Below, piece by piece: positions 25,837 to 35,115 of a DNA stretch of 47,741 bases. This DNA is from Rubrivivax sp. Its GTDB lineage: Bacteria > Pseudomonadota > Gammaproteobacteria > Burkholderiales > Burkholderiaceae_C. Below the pieces are notes generated by a model that saw only the letters and a program-made list of their open reading frames with translations, searched no databases and was not told the origin of the DNA. The position numbers and the translations under genes are program-made. Where the stretch lies: positions 1 to 47,741 of the forward strand of contig DYOR01000008.1 of assembly GCA_020720385.1 (NCBI GenBank). The letters are read 5' to 3'. Numbering within the stretch: position 1 is the stretch's first letter; the number at the start of each line of letters is the position of its first letter.

Positions 25837-26709
25837 TCAGGTGCCCGCGACCCAGCGCTGCAGCGCCAGCGTAAGCACGAAGGCCCCCACCGCCAGCGCC
25901 GCCGGCAGGATCTGCCCAGCGCCCGCGAGCACGATGCCGTCGAGCACCGACATGCCGGCGATGAGCATGACCACGGCGCGCGGCACATCGCCCCGCGCGC
26001 GACGCCGCAGCAGGCCGAGCGCGAAGATCACCACCGCCTCGTAGAGCGCGAGCCAGGCCCAGACCACCGGACTGTGCATCGCCAGCGCAAAGCCGTACAC
26101 ACCCGGCAGCGCCAGGAAACCGAGCGGCCACAGGCTGCCGACGCGGCCCAGGTGTTCCTGCTTGGCGACGTAGGTGAGGCCGATGAGGTGGCACAGCAGG
26201 GCGATCGCCGCGAGGACCACCGCGGTCGGCAGCGCCACGCTCACACTGAACGCTGCCGTGAGCACCACCAGCACGCGACAAAGACCCATCACCAGCGGGC
26301 TCAGCGGGTTGCCCTTGTGGTGTGCGTTGTAGTAGACGATGGCCGCGGCCAGAGCCGCGCCCGACGCCAGCGCGCGCCAGGCGGGCAGGCCGTCCGCGGC
26401 GCGGCTGGCCACGGCCACGCCCGCCAGCCCCAGCGCCAGCAATCCGAAGCCGATGACGAAGACCTGCTGCGCCGAGACCTGGCCCGAAGGAATCGGCCGC
26501 TCCGGGCGATGCCGGGCGTCGAACTCGCGGTCGAAGGCGTCGTTGAGGAACATCCCCCCCACGTAGAACAGCGACAGTGCGAGCATCAGCAGGGGCAACC
26601 GCACATCGGCCAGGCCGCCGCCGGCGAGCAAGGCGCCCACGAGGACGTTGCTCCAGACGGTGGGCAGGTTGGAGATGCGTCCGAGCCGCAGGGCAAGCGT
26701 GAGGTTCAA
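25837..26709 (-). CDS. eboC: EboC, UbiA-family prenyltransferase-like membrane protein
   Basis: 290 residues with eight or nine membrane helices. It starts with TTG 26709 in a TTGA overlap with the eboE stop. The first UbiA Asp-rich motif is present (FLNDAFDREFDA, NDxxDxxxD). The usual second Asp motif is replaced by LTYVAKQEHLGRVG, as is common in the EboC branch, so classical prenyl transfer is uncertain. YNAHHKGNPLSPLVMGLCR is a family landmark. In ebo clusters of cyanobacteria, eustigmatophyte-associated bacteria and pseudomonads the operon supports movement of a metabolite toward the periplasm; EboC is thought to modify or handle a lipid-linked intermediate (inference). Confidence 0.87.
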   Translation of the reverse strand: MNLTLALRLGRISNLPTVWSNVLVGALLAGGGLADVRLPLLMLALSLFYVGGMFLNDAFDREFDARHRPERPIPSGQVSAQQVFVIGFGLLALGLAGVAVASRAADGLPAWRALASGAALAAAIVYYNAHHKGNPLSPLVMGLCRVLVVLTAAFSVSVALPTAVVLAAIALLCHLIGLTYVAKQEHLGRVGSLWPLGFLALPGVYGFALAMHSPVVWAWLALYEAVVIFALGLLRRRARGDVPRAVVMLIAGMSVLDGIVLAGAGQILPAALAVGAFVLTLALQRWVAGT

Positions 26710-27908
26710 GGGGCGAGTTCCGTTCGTACCCAATCCAGTTCGCGCGCCACCGCCTCGTCCACTGCACCATGGCGATGGGGCTCGGGCAGCACCTCCCAAG
26801 TGTAGGTCTCGACCTCCAGGTGCGCCGACACCGGCTGCACGCGGTGCAGGGCCAGCACCTCGCGGATGAAGGACTGCGTCGAGAGGAAGGGCGCCAGGCG
26901 TTCGAGGAAGATCGGCACATGGAAGTGCACGCGCCACTCCAGCCCCCGGGTGTCGGCCGGCAGCGCCGCCAGGGCCGCGGGCAGGTCGGCAAAGCGCGCC
27001 AGCCCACCCCCCGGCCCGCGCTGCACCACCTGATGCAGGTACACCGCATCGTCGAAGCGCCGCAGCGCCTGCAGCGCCGGGGCATCCAGCGTGGGCAGGT
27101 GCAGGCCGGCGCTGATCTGCATCTTGAGCACGCGAATGCCTGCCTCGGCGAGCCGGCGGATGCCTTCGGCGGGTTCCTCGAACTCCACCGCGGCGTGGCA
27201 CAGGTCCAGGCACACGCCGAGGTGCTCGTGCAGGGCGCGCGCGGCCGCGTCGCGGTCCAGGGCGGTGAGATGCATCAATCGGCGCACGGCGGCGGGGCCG
27301 TGCAGCTCGTGCGCGAAGAACTCGACGAGCTCGGCGATGGTCTCCAGGAAGCAGTGCGGTTCGGGCTCCAGCGCCAGGGTCACCACCCGCCCCGTGCGCG
27401 CGCGCAAGCCCACCAGGTGCGCCACGTGGCGCAGCAGGTGCTCGACCATGAGCGCCACGTCGCCAGTCCCGCCCAGCGCGGGCTTGAAGGCGCCGGGCAC
27501 GCTGCTCACGCTGCCCTCGAGCGCCGGGTCGGCGGGCAGCAGCGCCGCCAGCAGATCGGCCAGCTGGTCGGTGTAGCGCAGCCGCTCGGGGTCGCGCCAG
27601 TCGGGCAGGTACACGCCTTCCTTCACGCGCTGGCCGTGGAAGCTGCCGTAGGGGAAGCCGTTGAGGGTGAAGACGTAGAGGCGATGGCGCGCGAGGAAGG
27701 CGCGGAACTCCGCCAGCACCGCGGGCGCGGACAATTCCGCCGCCGCCCGTGCCGACAGGCGCAGGCCGAGGCCGAAGTCGCCCGCGGGGTGCACGCGCTC
27801 GCGCACGGCGAGCATGTGTCTTTCGACATTGGCGCGCACCTCGGCCCAGGACTCGCCGGGGTGGATGTTGCTGCAGTAGGTGAGGTGGACGCCGCCGCCC
27901 AGGTTCAC
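26706..27908 (-). CDS. eboE: EboE, TIM-barrel metabolite-traffic protein
   Basis: 400 residues from GTG 27908, overlapping the eboD stop (GTGA). It has a xylose-isomerase-like TIM-barrel fold, with GGGVHLTYCSNIHPGESW at the start, YVFTLNGFPYGSFHG, LALEPEPHCFLE, LGVCLDLCHAAVEFEEP and VHFHVPIFLERLAPF; putative metal ligands (Glu, Asp, His) are retained. The reaction is unknown. The family is named from the ebo cluster, in which it is a core member, and the whole cluster is needed to deliver a small molecule out of the cytoplasm in scytonemin-making cyanobacteria. Both flanking genes overlap it by 4 nt, so expression is tightly coupled. Confidence 0.88.
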   Translation of the reverse strand: MNLGGGVHLTYCSNIHPGESWAEVRANVERHMLAVRERVHPAGDFGLGLRLSARAAAELSAPAVLAEFRAFLARHRLYVFTLNGFPYGSFHGQRVKEGVYLPDWRDPERLRYTDQLADLLAALLPADPALEGSVSSVPGAFKPALGGTGDVALMVEHLLRHVAHLVGLRARTGRVVTLALEPEPHCFLETIAELVEFFAHELHGPAAVRRLMHLTALDRDAAARALHEHLGVCLDLCHAAVEFEEPAEGIRRLAEAGIRVLKMQISAGLHLPTLDAPALQALRRFDDAVYLHQVVQRGPGGGLARFADLPAALAALPADTRGLEWRVHFHVPIFLERLAPFLSTQSFIREVLALHRVQPVSAHLEVETYTWEVLPEPHRHGAVDEAVARELDWVRTELAP

Positions 27909-29116
27909 ACGCCCTGCTCCCGCTGCCGCAGCCACGCCAGCGCACGCAGGATCGCGTCGGTGTCCATCTCGTGGACCTCTTCGCCCACGCCGATGTCGCG
28001 CAGCAGCGTGATGGTGAGCTCGCCGCCAAGGTGCTCGCGGAACTCCTTGAGCCCGCGCAGCAGCAGCCACTGGCCGTCGGCATCGCGGGCTTCGAGCGCC
28101 GGGTGCCAGAGGTCGAAGCCCAGGCGCTCGAGCAGGGCGCACACGCGCTCTTCGCCGCCCGCAGGGAGCATGCGCGCCTGCACCGAGTAACGCGCGTCCA
28201 GCGCCAGGCCGATGGCCACCGCCTCGCCGTGGCGCAGCTCGTGGTCGGTGAGCGCCTCCAGGCGGTGGGCGGACCAGTGGCCGTAGTCCAGCGGGCGCGC
28301 GCTGCCGGTCTCGAAGGGGTCGCCACCGTGCGCGATCTGGTGCATGTGCAGCTCGGCGCAGCGGCGGATCATGTGGCCCATGGCGGCGGCGTCGCAGGCG
28401 CGCAGCGCCGCGGCACTGGCCTCCATCCACTCGAAGAACTCGCGGTCGCGGATGAGCGCCACCTTCACCGCCTCGGCCACGCCGGCGATCTTGTCGCGCG
28501 GCTGCAGCGTGTGCAGGAAAGCGGAGTCGTTGAGCACTGCGAAGGGCGGCGCGAAGCTGCCCAGCAGGTTCTTCACGCCGAAGGCGTTGACGCCGTTCTT
28601 CACCCCCACGCCGGAGTCGTTCTGTGCCAGCACCGTGGTGGGCACGCGGATGTGGCGCACGCCACGGTGCGTGGTCGAGGCAGCATAGCCGATGAGGTCG
28701 AGGAACGCGCCGCCGCCGATGCCGACGACGAAGGAATGCCGGTCCAGGCCCAGCGCCACCAGCCGGCGCTGCAGCTGCGTGAGCAAGGCCGGGTCGTTCT
28801 TCACCTGCTCGCCGCCGGGAACGGTGTCGGGGTGGGCCAGGATCTCCATCGCCTGGCCATGCTGCCGCGCATAGGCCTCGATGTCGTCGGCCAGCGCAGG
28901 GAACGCCGCCGCCACCTCGGCGTCGATGAAGGCGGCGAAGCGATGGCGCTTGCCCGGTTCACGGCGCAGCAGGGTGTCGCGGAAGACCAGGTTGTCGAGC
29001 GCGAAGAGGTGCTCGGTGAACCACACGGCGAAGTCGTAGTGCACCGAGAAGGACTGCTCGTAGACGGCGGAACGCCTTTCGCTGCGGTGCGGTGCGGTGA
29101 TGATCTCGGCTCTCAC
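27905..29116 (-). CDS. eboD: EboD, 3-dehydroquinate-synthase-like sugar phosphate cyclase
   Basis: 403 residues. A sugar phosphate cyclase with NAD-binding GIGGGAFLDLIGYAAST, the loop VPTTVLAQNDSGVGVKNGVN, KIAGVAEAVKVALI and metal-binding His-containing segments LDYGHWSAHRLE and RHGEAVAIG. Housekeeping AroB is about 360 residues; the longer N-terminus and the VYEQSFSVHYDF segment mark the EboD branch. The substrate may be a sugar phosphate other than DAHP. The likely start is GTG 29116 because no ATG is available near the N-terminus. The gene is 37 bp downstream of eboB. Confidence 0.88.
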   Translation of the reverse strand: MRAEIITAPHRSERRSAVYEQSFSVHYDFAVWFTEHLFALDNLVFRDTLLRREPGKRHRFAAFIDAEVAAAFPALADDIEAYARQHGQAMEILAHPDTVPGGEQVKNDPALLTQLQRRLVALGLDRHSFVVGIGGGAFLDLIGYAASTTHRGVRHIRVPTTVLAQNDSGVGVKNGVNAFGVKNLLGSFAPPFAVLNDSAFLHTLQPRDKIAGVAEAVKVALIRDREFFEWMEASAAALRACDAAAMGHMIRRCAELHMHQIAHGGDPFETGSARPLDYGHWSAHRLEALTDHELRHGEAVAIGLALDARYSVQARMLPAGGEERVCALLERLGFDLWHPALEARDADGQWLLLRGLKEFREHLGGELTITLLRDIGVGEEVHEMDTDAILRALAWLRQREQGV

Positions 29117-29153
29117 GGAAACGGCACTCCTGTGCGGGTGGGCTGGGCTCGCC

Positions 29154-30080
29154 CTACTTGATCGCCACGGCGGCGACGGGCCGGGCGCTCTCGGGCAGCG
29201 TGCCCACGCGCGGCTCCTGCCCGCGCAGCACGGTGTTGCCCTCGAAGAGGCCGCGTTGGTCGACGATCTCGCCGGCCAGCCAGTGCGACTCCTGCATCTG
29301 GCCGCTCTGGCCGTAGGCGGCCAGCGCGTTGCCGTAGCAGGTGGCCTCGACGTCCTGGCGCGCGATGCCGCGCTCGAGCATGAGCTGCGCCGTGCGCGGC
29401 ACGGCCAGCGGATCGGACACGCCCCAGTCGGCGCTGGAGTCGACGATGATGCGCTCCGAGCCGTACTGGCGCACGATCTCGACCATGCGCTCGCTGCCCA
29501 TCTTGGTGTTCGGATACAGGGTGAAGCCGGCCCAGAAGCCGCGCTCGAGCACGTCGTGCACGGTTTCCTCGTTGTTGTGGTCGATGACCACGCGGCCCGG
29601 CGCCATGCCCATCTCGACGGCAACGTCCATGCTGCGCACGGTGCCCGCCCTCTTGTCGCGGTGCGGCGTGTGCACCATCACCAACATGTCGAACTCCAGC
29701 GCCAGCGCCAGCTGCGCGCGGTAGTACTTGTCCTCCAGCGCGCTGCCGTCGTCGTAGCCGATCTCGCCCACCGCCACCACGCCTTCCTTGGACAGGTAGC
29801 GCGGCAGGATGTCCATCACCGCTTCGGCCAGGGCCTCGTTGTTGGCCTCCTTGCTGTTCAGGCCGATGGTGCAGTAGTGGCGGATGCCGAACTGCGAGGC
29901 GCGGAAGCGCTCCCAGCCGACGATGCTCGAGAGGTAGTCGATGTAGCTGCCGATGTTCGTGCGCGGCTGGCCGAGCCAGAAGGCCGGTTCGATGACGGCC
30001 ACGATGCCGGCGGCCTTCATGCGTTCGTAGTCGTCCGTGGTGCGCGACGACATGTGGATGTGCGGGTCGATGAAGCGCAT
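29154..30080 (-). CDS. eboB: EboB, TatD-family metal-dependent hydrolase
   Basis: 308 residues beginning MRFIDPHIHMSSRTTDDYERM, with the metal-binding HxH (HIH). Later GVVAVGEIGYDDG, VMVHTPHRDK, VVIDHNNEETV and IIVDSSADWG supply the remaining Glu, His and Asp ligands of a TIM-barrel hydrolase. TatD relatives act on DNA, but the ebo member is expected to act on a small metabolite. An AAGGAG ribosome site 8 bp upstream supports ATG 30080. It follows eboA by 17 bp. Confidence 0.87.
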   Translation of the reverse strand: MRFIDPHIHMSSRTTDDYERMKAAGIVAVIEPAFWLGQPRTNIGSYIDYLSSIVGWERFRASQFGIRHYCTIGLNSKEANNEALAEAVMDILPRYLSKEGVVAVGEIGYDDGSALEDKYYRAQLALALEFDMLVMVHTPHRDKRAGTVRSMDVAVEMGMAPGRVVIDHNNEETVHDVLERGFWAGFTLYPNTKMGSERMVEIVRQYGSERIIVDSSADWGVSDPLAVPRTAQLMLERGIARQDVEATCYGNALAAYGQSGQMQESHWLAGEIVDQRGLFEGNTVLRGQEPRVGTLPESARPVAAVAIK

Positions 30081-30097
30081 GCGCCTTCTCCTTGCGG

Positions 30098-30994
30098 TCA
30101 GTTGAATTCGAATTCGAGCACCGATTTCCAGTCGACATCATGCGCGGCCACGGCATCCCGCAAGGCCGCATGGTGGTCGAGGAGTCGGCGCGCCTCGGGG
30201 CCAGGAGCGTGGCGCAGCGCCAGCACGGCCGCGGCACGCTCCGCGGGCGTGCCCGTGTCGAGCACGCGGGCCAGGTCCGCGAGCAAGGCGCCGCTGGCGA
30301 ACGGCCCCACGCAGCGCCACAGCTCCGGGCTCACCGGCCGGCCGGCCGACCAGCGCTCGTGCGCGTAGTCGCCGAGCATGCGCGCCAGCGTGGCGTTGGC
30401 GCGGCGGTCCAGGCCGACGATGGGCCACAGCAGGCTGCCCACGAACAGCGCCTTGAGCACCATCTGGTTCCAGGCCTCTTCAGGCAGCTGCTCGGCCGCA
30501 TAGGGGTTGTGCAGGGCCACCGCCTCGAAGACCACGCGCATGTTCGTGCGCACGCCCTCGGCCGCACGCAGGCGGTGCCGCGGCGCATCCGGGTAGAGCG
30601 GCAGGCCGCGGTAGAACGCCACCAGCTCGTCGACGTCGGCGGTGGCGCAGAGCTGGTCGAGGCGGCGCACGAAGGTGTCGCTGTCGTGGTCGCTGTCGGA
30701 TTCGGCAGCGAGCAGCAAGCGGACGCGCGCAGCCTCGTCGACCGTCAGCGGCGAGGGGTCCCAGCCCGGCCGCGCGTCCTCGGCCATGGCGATCTCGGCC
30801 ATGTCGAGCTCCAGCGGCGCCTTGCCTAGCTTGCGCGCCACCAGGCTCACGCTGCGAAAGAGGTCGCGATCCGTGCCCCCGCCCGCCAGGCTCGCCACGC
30901 ACTCGCGCAACCACTGGGCGCCGGCGGCGCCCAGGCGCCGGTCCAGCCAATGCTGCAAAACCGTCTCGGGGGTCATGCCCTGCCCTTTCGCCAT
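30098..30994 (-). CDS. eboA: EboA-domain protein
   Basis: 298 residues, soluble, mostly helical, without recognisable catalytic motifs. The segments GVRTNMRVVFEAVALHNPYAAEQLPEEAWNQMVLKALF and WPIVGLDRRANATLARMLGDYAHERWSAGR are the signature of EboA. Function is unknown; it is one of the six core ebo proteins. ATG 30976 (MTPETVLQ) is an alternative start 18 nt downstream. It sits between eboF (gap 16 bp) and eboB (gap 17 bp). Confidence 0.85.
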   Translation of the reverse strand: MAKGQGMTPETVLQHWLDRRLGAAGAQWLRECVASLAGGGTDRDLFRSVSLVARKLGKAPLELDMAEIAMAEDARPGWDPSPLTVDEAARVRLLLAAESDSDHDSDTFVRRLDQLCATADVDELVAFYRGLPLYPDAPRHRLRAAEGVRTNMRVVFEAVALHNPYAAEQLPEEAWNQMVLKALFVGSLLWPIVGLDRRANATLARMLGDYAHERWSAGRPVSPELWRCVGPFASGALLADLARVLDTGTPAERAAAVLALRHAPGPEARRLLDHHAALRDAVAAHDVDWKSVLEFEFN

Positions 30995-31010
30995 GCCGGG
31001 TGTCGTGGGT

Positions 31011-32390
31011 TCATGCGGCGCCCTCGAAGAGGTGGTCGAGCAGCAACTGCTTCACCGCCGCGGCCGGCACCGGCCCGTCGGCGAGCAGCCCCGGCGCCGT
31101 GGTGATGAACAGCGGGCCGTCCTCGGGTCGGTCGGTGGGGCGGCCGTGCGAGCCGCGCACCACCGTCGCATCCAGGCCGATGACGTCCATCAGGTAGCGC
31201 ATCCCCAGCGCCTTGCGTGCCAGCCGCGACGCCACGGCGAGCTTCGGAAACCGTATCTTGGGGTCGATGAACAACTCGACCGGGTCGTAGCCGGGCTTGC
31301 GGTGGATGTCCACCGTGCGCGCGAAGTCGGGTGCGCGCTCGTCGTCGAGGAAGTGGTAGTAGGTGAACCAGCTGTCGGCCTGGGCCACGGCGACGAGTTC
31401 GCCCGAGCGCGCATGGTCCAGCCCGGCCGCGCGCTTGCCGGCTTCGTCGAGCACCGTCTCCACGCCAGGCAGGGCCTTCAGGCACGCCGCCACCTCGGGC
31501 AGCAGCTCCGGCCGCGCGACATACACATGGGCGATCTGGTGGTCCGCCACGGCGAACGCGTCCGAGGCGCCGGCATCGAGTTGCTCGCGGCCGCGCTCGA
31601 CGCGCACCTTGAGCCAACCGGCCTGGCGCAGCGCGCGGTTCACGTGCACCGGGCGCGAGACCTCGGTGATGCCGTACTCGGACAGCACGACCACGTGCGC
31701 GCCGAGCTCGCGCGCCTTGGCGATGAGCGGCGCGCACAGCGCATCCACCGCCGCCACCTGCGCCGGGATGCCCGGGTGGTTCGGACCGAAACGCTGCAGG
31801 TCGTAGTCCAGGTGCGGCAGGTAGACCATGGTCAGCGTGGGCCGCTGGTGATGCAGCACATGCAGCGCGCTTTGCGCGATCCAGCGGCTGGAGGCAATGT
31901 CGGCGCCGGGTCCCCAGAACCTGAAGAGCGGAAACTCGCCCAGCGCGTCCTGCAGTTCGTCGCGCAGCGACGCCGGGTGCGTGTGGATGTCGGGCAGCTT
32001 GCGGCCGTCGGCCAGGTACATGGGACGCGGCGTGACGGCGTAGTCCACGCTGGCGTACATGTTGTACCACCAGAAAAGTTGTGCGCAGCTGAAGTTCGGG
32101 TCGCGCCGCTTCGCCGCCTCCCACACCTTCTCGCCTTGCACCAGGCGGTTGGACTGACGCCACAGCCAGATCTCCGAGAGGTCGCGGAAGTACCAGCCGT
32201 TGGCGACGATGCCGTGCTCACGCGGCGGCGCGCCCGTGAGCATGGTCGACTGCACCGTGGTGGTGACGGCCGGCAGCACGGTGGCCAGGGGGCGCACCGC
32301 GCCGGCCTGCGCCAGCGCGCGCAGCTGCGGCGCATGCGCGAGCAGCGCGGGCGTGAGCCCCACGACGTTGAGCACGAGGGTTGGCGTCAC
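31011..32390 (-). CDS. eboF: EboF, nucleotide pyrophosphatase/alkaline-phosphatase-superfamily protein
   Basis: 459 residues of the alkaline phosphatase superfamily (type I phosphodiesterase/nucleotide pyrophosphatase). The nucleophile region PAVTTTVQSTMLTGAPPREHGIVANGW has the catalytic Thr, YLPHLDYDLQRFGPNHPG and VLSEYGITE provide metal ligands, and GSHGRPTDRPEDGPLFI closes the active site. No signal peptide is evident, so it is probably cytosolic. It is the first gene of the ebo operon here. The 283-bp region upstream (32391-32673) separates it from the VWA operon. Confidence 0.87.
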   Translation of the reverse strand: MTPTLVLNVVGLTPALLAHAPQLRALAQAGAVRPLATVLPAVTTTVQSTMLTGAPPREHGIVANGWYFRDLSEIWLWRQSNRLVQGEKVWEAAKRRDPNFSCAQLFWWYNMYASVDYAVTPRPMYLADGRKLPDIHTHPASLRDELQDALGEFPLFRFWGPGADIASSRWIAQSALHVLHHQRPTLTMVYLPHLDYDLQRFGPNHPGIPAQVAAVDALCAPLIAKARELGAHVVVLSEYGITEVSRPVHVNRALRQAGWLKVRVERGREQLDAGASDAFAVADHQIAHVYVARPELLPEVAACLKALPGVETVLDEAGKRAAGLDHARSGELVAVAQADSWFTYYHFLDDERAPDFARTVDIHRKPGYDPVELFIDPKIRFPKLAVASRLARKALGMRYLMDVIGLDATVVRGSHGRPTDRPEDGPLFITTAPGLLADGPVPAAAVKQLLLDHLFEGAA

Positions 32391-32673
32391 TTCGGGACTC
32401 GCAGGTGTGTCAACACGTTTGGCTCATGCAGGCAGTGGGCGGCGTGCGCAGGCCCGGCGGCGCATCCCGCGGCCGCCATTCGGGCAACCGCGCTGGGATG
32501 CGAAGCGAAACACCAGGCCGCTGCCCGGCTCCATACCTGTGCTTGAGTTTAGCGGTCGCCTCCGGGCTTTCGTACGCTTCAACTCGGGGGTAGGGGGCGC
32601 AGCGCCGTGACAGTCCGCACGCGCATGCCCTTCATCGGCGCCGCACACGAGCGCATCGGCCAGCGCGGTGCAC
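32391..32673. other. gene-free gap between the ebo and VWA operons
   Basis: No convincing ORF. It contains an AT-richer patch (GCTTGAGTTTAGCGG around 32540) that may hold the ebo promoter on the minus strand, and GTGTGTCAACACG near 32406. No intrinsic terminator with a T-run is visible after the VWA gene, so read-through into ebo is possible. Confidence 0.35.
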
Positions 32674-35115
32674 TCACCGCCGGCGCCAGCGTTGCAGCAC
32701 CCGGGTGAGCCCACCCGCACCGAGCCGCGTGCGGTCGACCAGCACCCCGGCGAGAAAGAGCGCCAGGCCCAGCGCCAGCAGCGAGCGGTCGAGCGGGCGG
32801 CGCACCGGCGGCGCGCCTTCGTCTCGGCTCAGCCAGCGCGGGTCCCAGTCACGCGTGAGCCCGGCGCCGCGCCAGGCCGCCAGGTCCGGGCTCGTGCCCC
32901 AGCCCTGGCTCTCGGCGCGCTGGCGCCGCAGATGCAGGCGCCGCTCGCTGCCCTGCGCCGTGGTGACGAGCAAGGTATACAAGCCGGGCCCCGCATCGGG
33001 CAAGGCCGCCCCCACCCGACCCGGGGCCAGCGGCTCCGCAGCCAGGCTGTAGGACTGCGCCGCAGGCGTGTTCACGGCGACGGCCACGCGGCCCGCAGCG
33101 GGCATGCCTGGCGACGCCTGTGCTGGCACATCGGCCTCGACGCGCAACGCGCCCGGCAGGTCAGACACCGCCAACCCCCGCACGTCGCCAGCGCCAGCGA
33201 CCCACTCGGTCAGGCCACCGGCCAGCCGCGGCCACTCGCGCCAGGCCGGCCATTGCGGGGTCCAGCGCCCGAGCCCGCAGGTGACGGCAACGACGCGGCC
33301 GCGCCCCGCGCCCTGGTACGCGATCAGCGGTTCGCCTTGTGCGCTCTGCACCGCCACCGTGGCCGCGGCGCGCGCGCGCGTCACCGCATGCGCCGCCACC
33401 GTGGGCCAGCCCTGCAGCCGGGCGGGCGCAAAGGGCAGCGCCTGGGCCTGCTCCACGGCGATCGTGCCACGCGCGACGCGCGCGCGGCGGCGCTCGAGCC
33501 CCGCGCGCATCACCTGCGGCAACTCGGCGGCCTCGTTCACGCGCAGCACCAGGCCCTGCGCGCCGAGGAAACGCTGCAGCGCGGCGGCATCGGCCTGCGG
33601 CCCCACGGCCAGGGCAATCGTCTCGATGCGCGCGCGCTCCAGCCGCGCGCGCAGGTCGGTGAGCGGAGCGCCCTCGACGAAGCCGTCGGTGACGAGGACG
33701 AGCATGCGCCGCGCTGCCCCGGCGCGCTCGAGCTCCCCGATCGCCTCGGCCAGCGCCGGTGCCAGGCGCGTGCCACCGCCCGGCGTCGCCTTCCAGTCGC
33801 GCTCCAGCGCCAACATCCCGCCCGCCGCCGGACCGAGCGGGACGAGCACCCGCGGCGCCACGTCGAAGACCATGAGGCCCAGCGCATCGCGCGGCGTGAG
33901 GCCGCGCGCGGTCTCGACCACCGCGCGCTGTGCCAGCGCAAAGCGGTCGACCCCGCCGCTGCCCTGGCCCATGCTGCCGGACTTGTCGACGGCGAAGACG
34001 ACGCTCAGCGGCTGATCCAGCGCTGCGGGCTCCGAGGTCACCGGCAGGATGGCCTCGAGCGCCGAGCCTCGGTAACCACCGCGCGCAAACGCACGCTCGC
34101 CACCCAGCACCATGAGGCCCAGGCCGCGCTCCTGCACGGCGGCCACCAGCGCCTGCCAGAACCGCGGCCCGGCGTCGCTGACCGCCACGTCGTCGAGGAC
34201 CACCGCCTGGTAGGCCTCCAGGGCGTCGGCATGCGCGTCCAGGCGCGCCGCGGGAACCGCCTCCAGGCGCCAGCCGCCACGCTGCAGGCTGCGCGCCAGC
34301 ACCCCACCCGACCCCTGCGCATAGAGGATGGCCGCGGGCGGGACGATGTCGACCACGGCGGCGTCGGCAAAGGCGTCCAGCGTGCGGCCGGTCGCCAGTT
34401 CCTCCAGCGCCACGTCGACGACGAGCGCGCCGCCGCGGCCGGCGTCGAGGTCGAGCGTGACGCGGCTCGCGCCGGCGGCGTCGCGGCTGGTGCTTTGCGT
34501 CTCGCCGCTGGGGGTGCGCGCACTGGCCTTGACGCGCAGTGCCGGCCCGAGCTGCCCCGCCAGCTGCACTGTGATCTCGAGGCGCTGGCCGACCCGTGCA
34601 CGCTGCGGCGCGAGGACTTCGACAATGCGCGTCGGCGGCGGCGCGCGGCCCACGGCGACCCACGGCAGCGGCCCCTGCGCCGCGTGCACGGCACGCAGTG
34701 CGCGCGGCGTATCGCCGGCGTTGGCCAGGCCGTCCGAGATCATCACCAGGTGGTCGAACGCCGCCTGCGACCTTGCCGCCAAGGCGGCGTCGAGTGCCGC
34801 CTCGATGTTCGTCACCGCGGGCGCGAGATCCACGGCGGCAGCGCCCGCCCCGGTCGACGGCAGGGCCGCGCGGCCGGCGAATTCGAGTCGCTGGATCTCG
34901 CCCACGCCGGCAGAGCGCGCCGCCTGCACGACATCGCCCAAGGCCTTGTCGGCCGCCGCGCGCGGCACGCTGTCCGAACGGTCCACGAGCACCAGCAGGC
35001 GCGGCCGGCTGCGCGCATCGAGCCACGCGCTGCCGAGCAGCGCCAGGCCGAGCACCGTCAGCGCCAGCCCTTGCAGTACCAGCGCGACCACGGTGCGCGT
35101 GCGCTGCGTGTTCAC
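32674..35115 (-). CDS. large membrane-anchored protein with two VWA domains and a GATase-like middle
   Basis: 813 residues from GTG 35115, overlapping the upstream stop (GTGA). It has a hydrophobic helix at about 7-28, then a first VWA domain with MIDAS LVLVDRSDSVP and MISDGLAN. A class-I-amidotransferase-like segment follows (AILYAQGSGGVLARSLQRGGW), then a second VWA domain with VFAVDKSGSMGQGSGG and LVTDGFVEGAPL. It ends in a C-terminal membrane helix (LALGLALFLAGVLVD) with a short basic tail. The order TM-VWA-GATase-VWA-TM places the bulk in the periplasm. Both metal-ion adhesion sites look intact. It is last in the MoxR operon and is probably a scaffold or substrate-binding partner for the ATPase. 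Function unknown. Confidence 0.82.
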   Translation of the reverse strand: MNTQRTRTVVALVLQGLALTVLGLALLGSAWLDARSRPRLLVLVDRSDSVPRAAADKALGDVVQAARSAGVGEIQRLEFAGRAALPSTGAGAAAVDLAPAVTNIEAALDAALAARSQAAFDHLVMISDGLANAGDTPRALRAVHAAQGPLPWVAVGRAPPPTRIVEVLAPQRARVGQRLEITVQLAGQLGPALRVKASARTPSGETQSTSRDAAGASRVTLDLDAGRGGALVVDVALEELATGRTLDAFADAAVVDIVPPAAILYAQGSGGVLARSLQRGGWRLEAVPAARLDAHADALEAYQAVVLDDVAVSDAGPRFWQALVAAVQERGLGLMVLGGERAFARGGYRGSALEAILPVTSEPAALDQPLSVVFAVDKSGSMGQGSGGVDRFALAQRAVVETARGLTPRDALGLMVFDVAPRVLVPLGPAAGGMLALERDWKATPGGGTRLAPALAEAIGELERAGAARRMLVLVTDGFVEGAPLTDLRARLERARIETIALAVGPQADAAALQRFLGAQGLVLRVNEAAELPQVMRAGLERRRARVARGTIAVEQAQALPFAPARLQGWPTVAAHAVTRARAAATVAVQSAQGEPLIAYQGAGRGRVVAVTCGLGRWTPQWPAWREWPRLAGGLTEWVAGAGDVRGLAVSDLPGALRVEADVPAQASPGMPAAGRVAVAVNTPAAQSYSLAAEPLAPGRVGAALPDAGPGLYTLLVTTAQGSERRLHLRRQRAESQGWGTSPDLAAWRGAGLTRDWDPRWLSRDEGAPPVRRPLDRSLLALGLALFLAGVLVDRTRLGAGGLTRVLQRWRRR

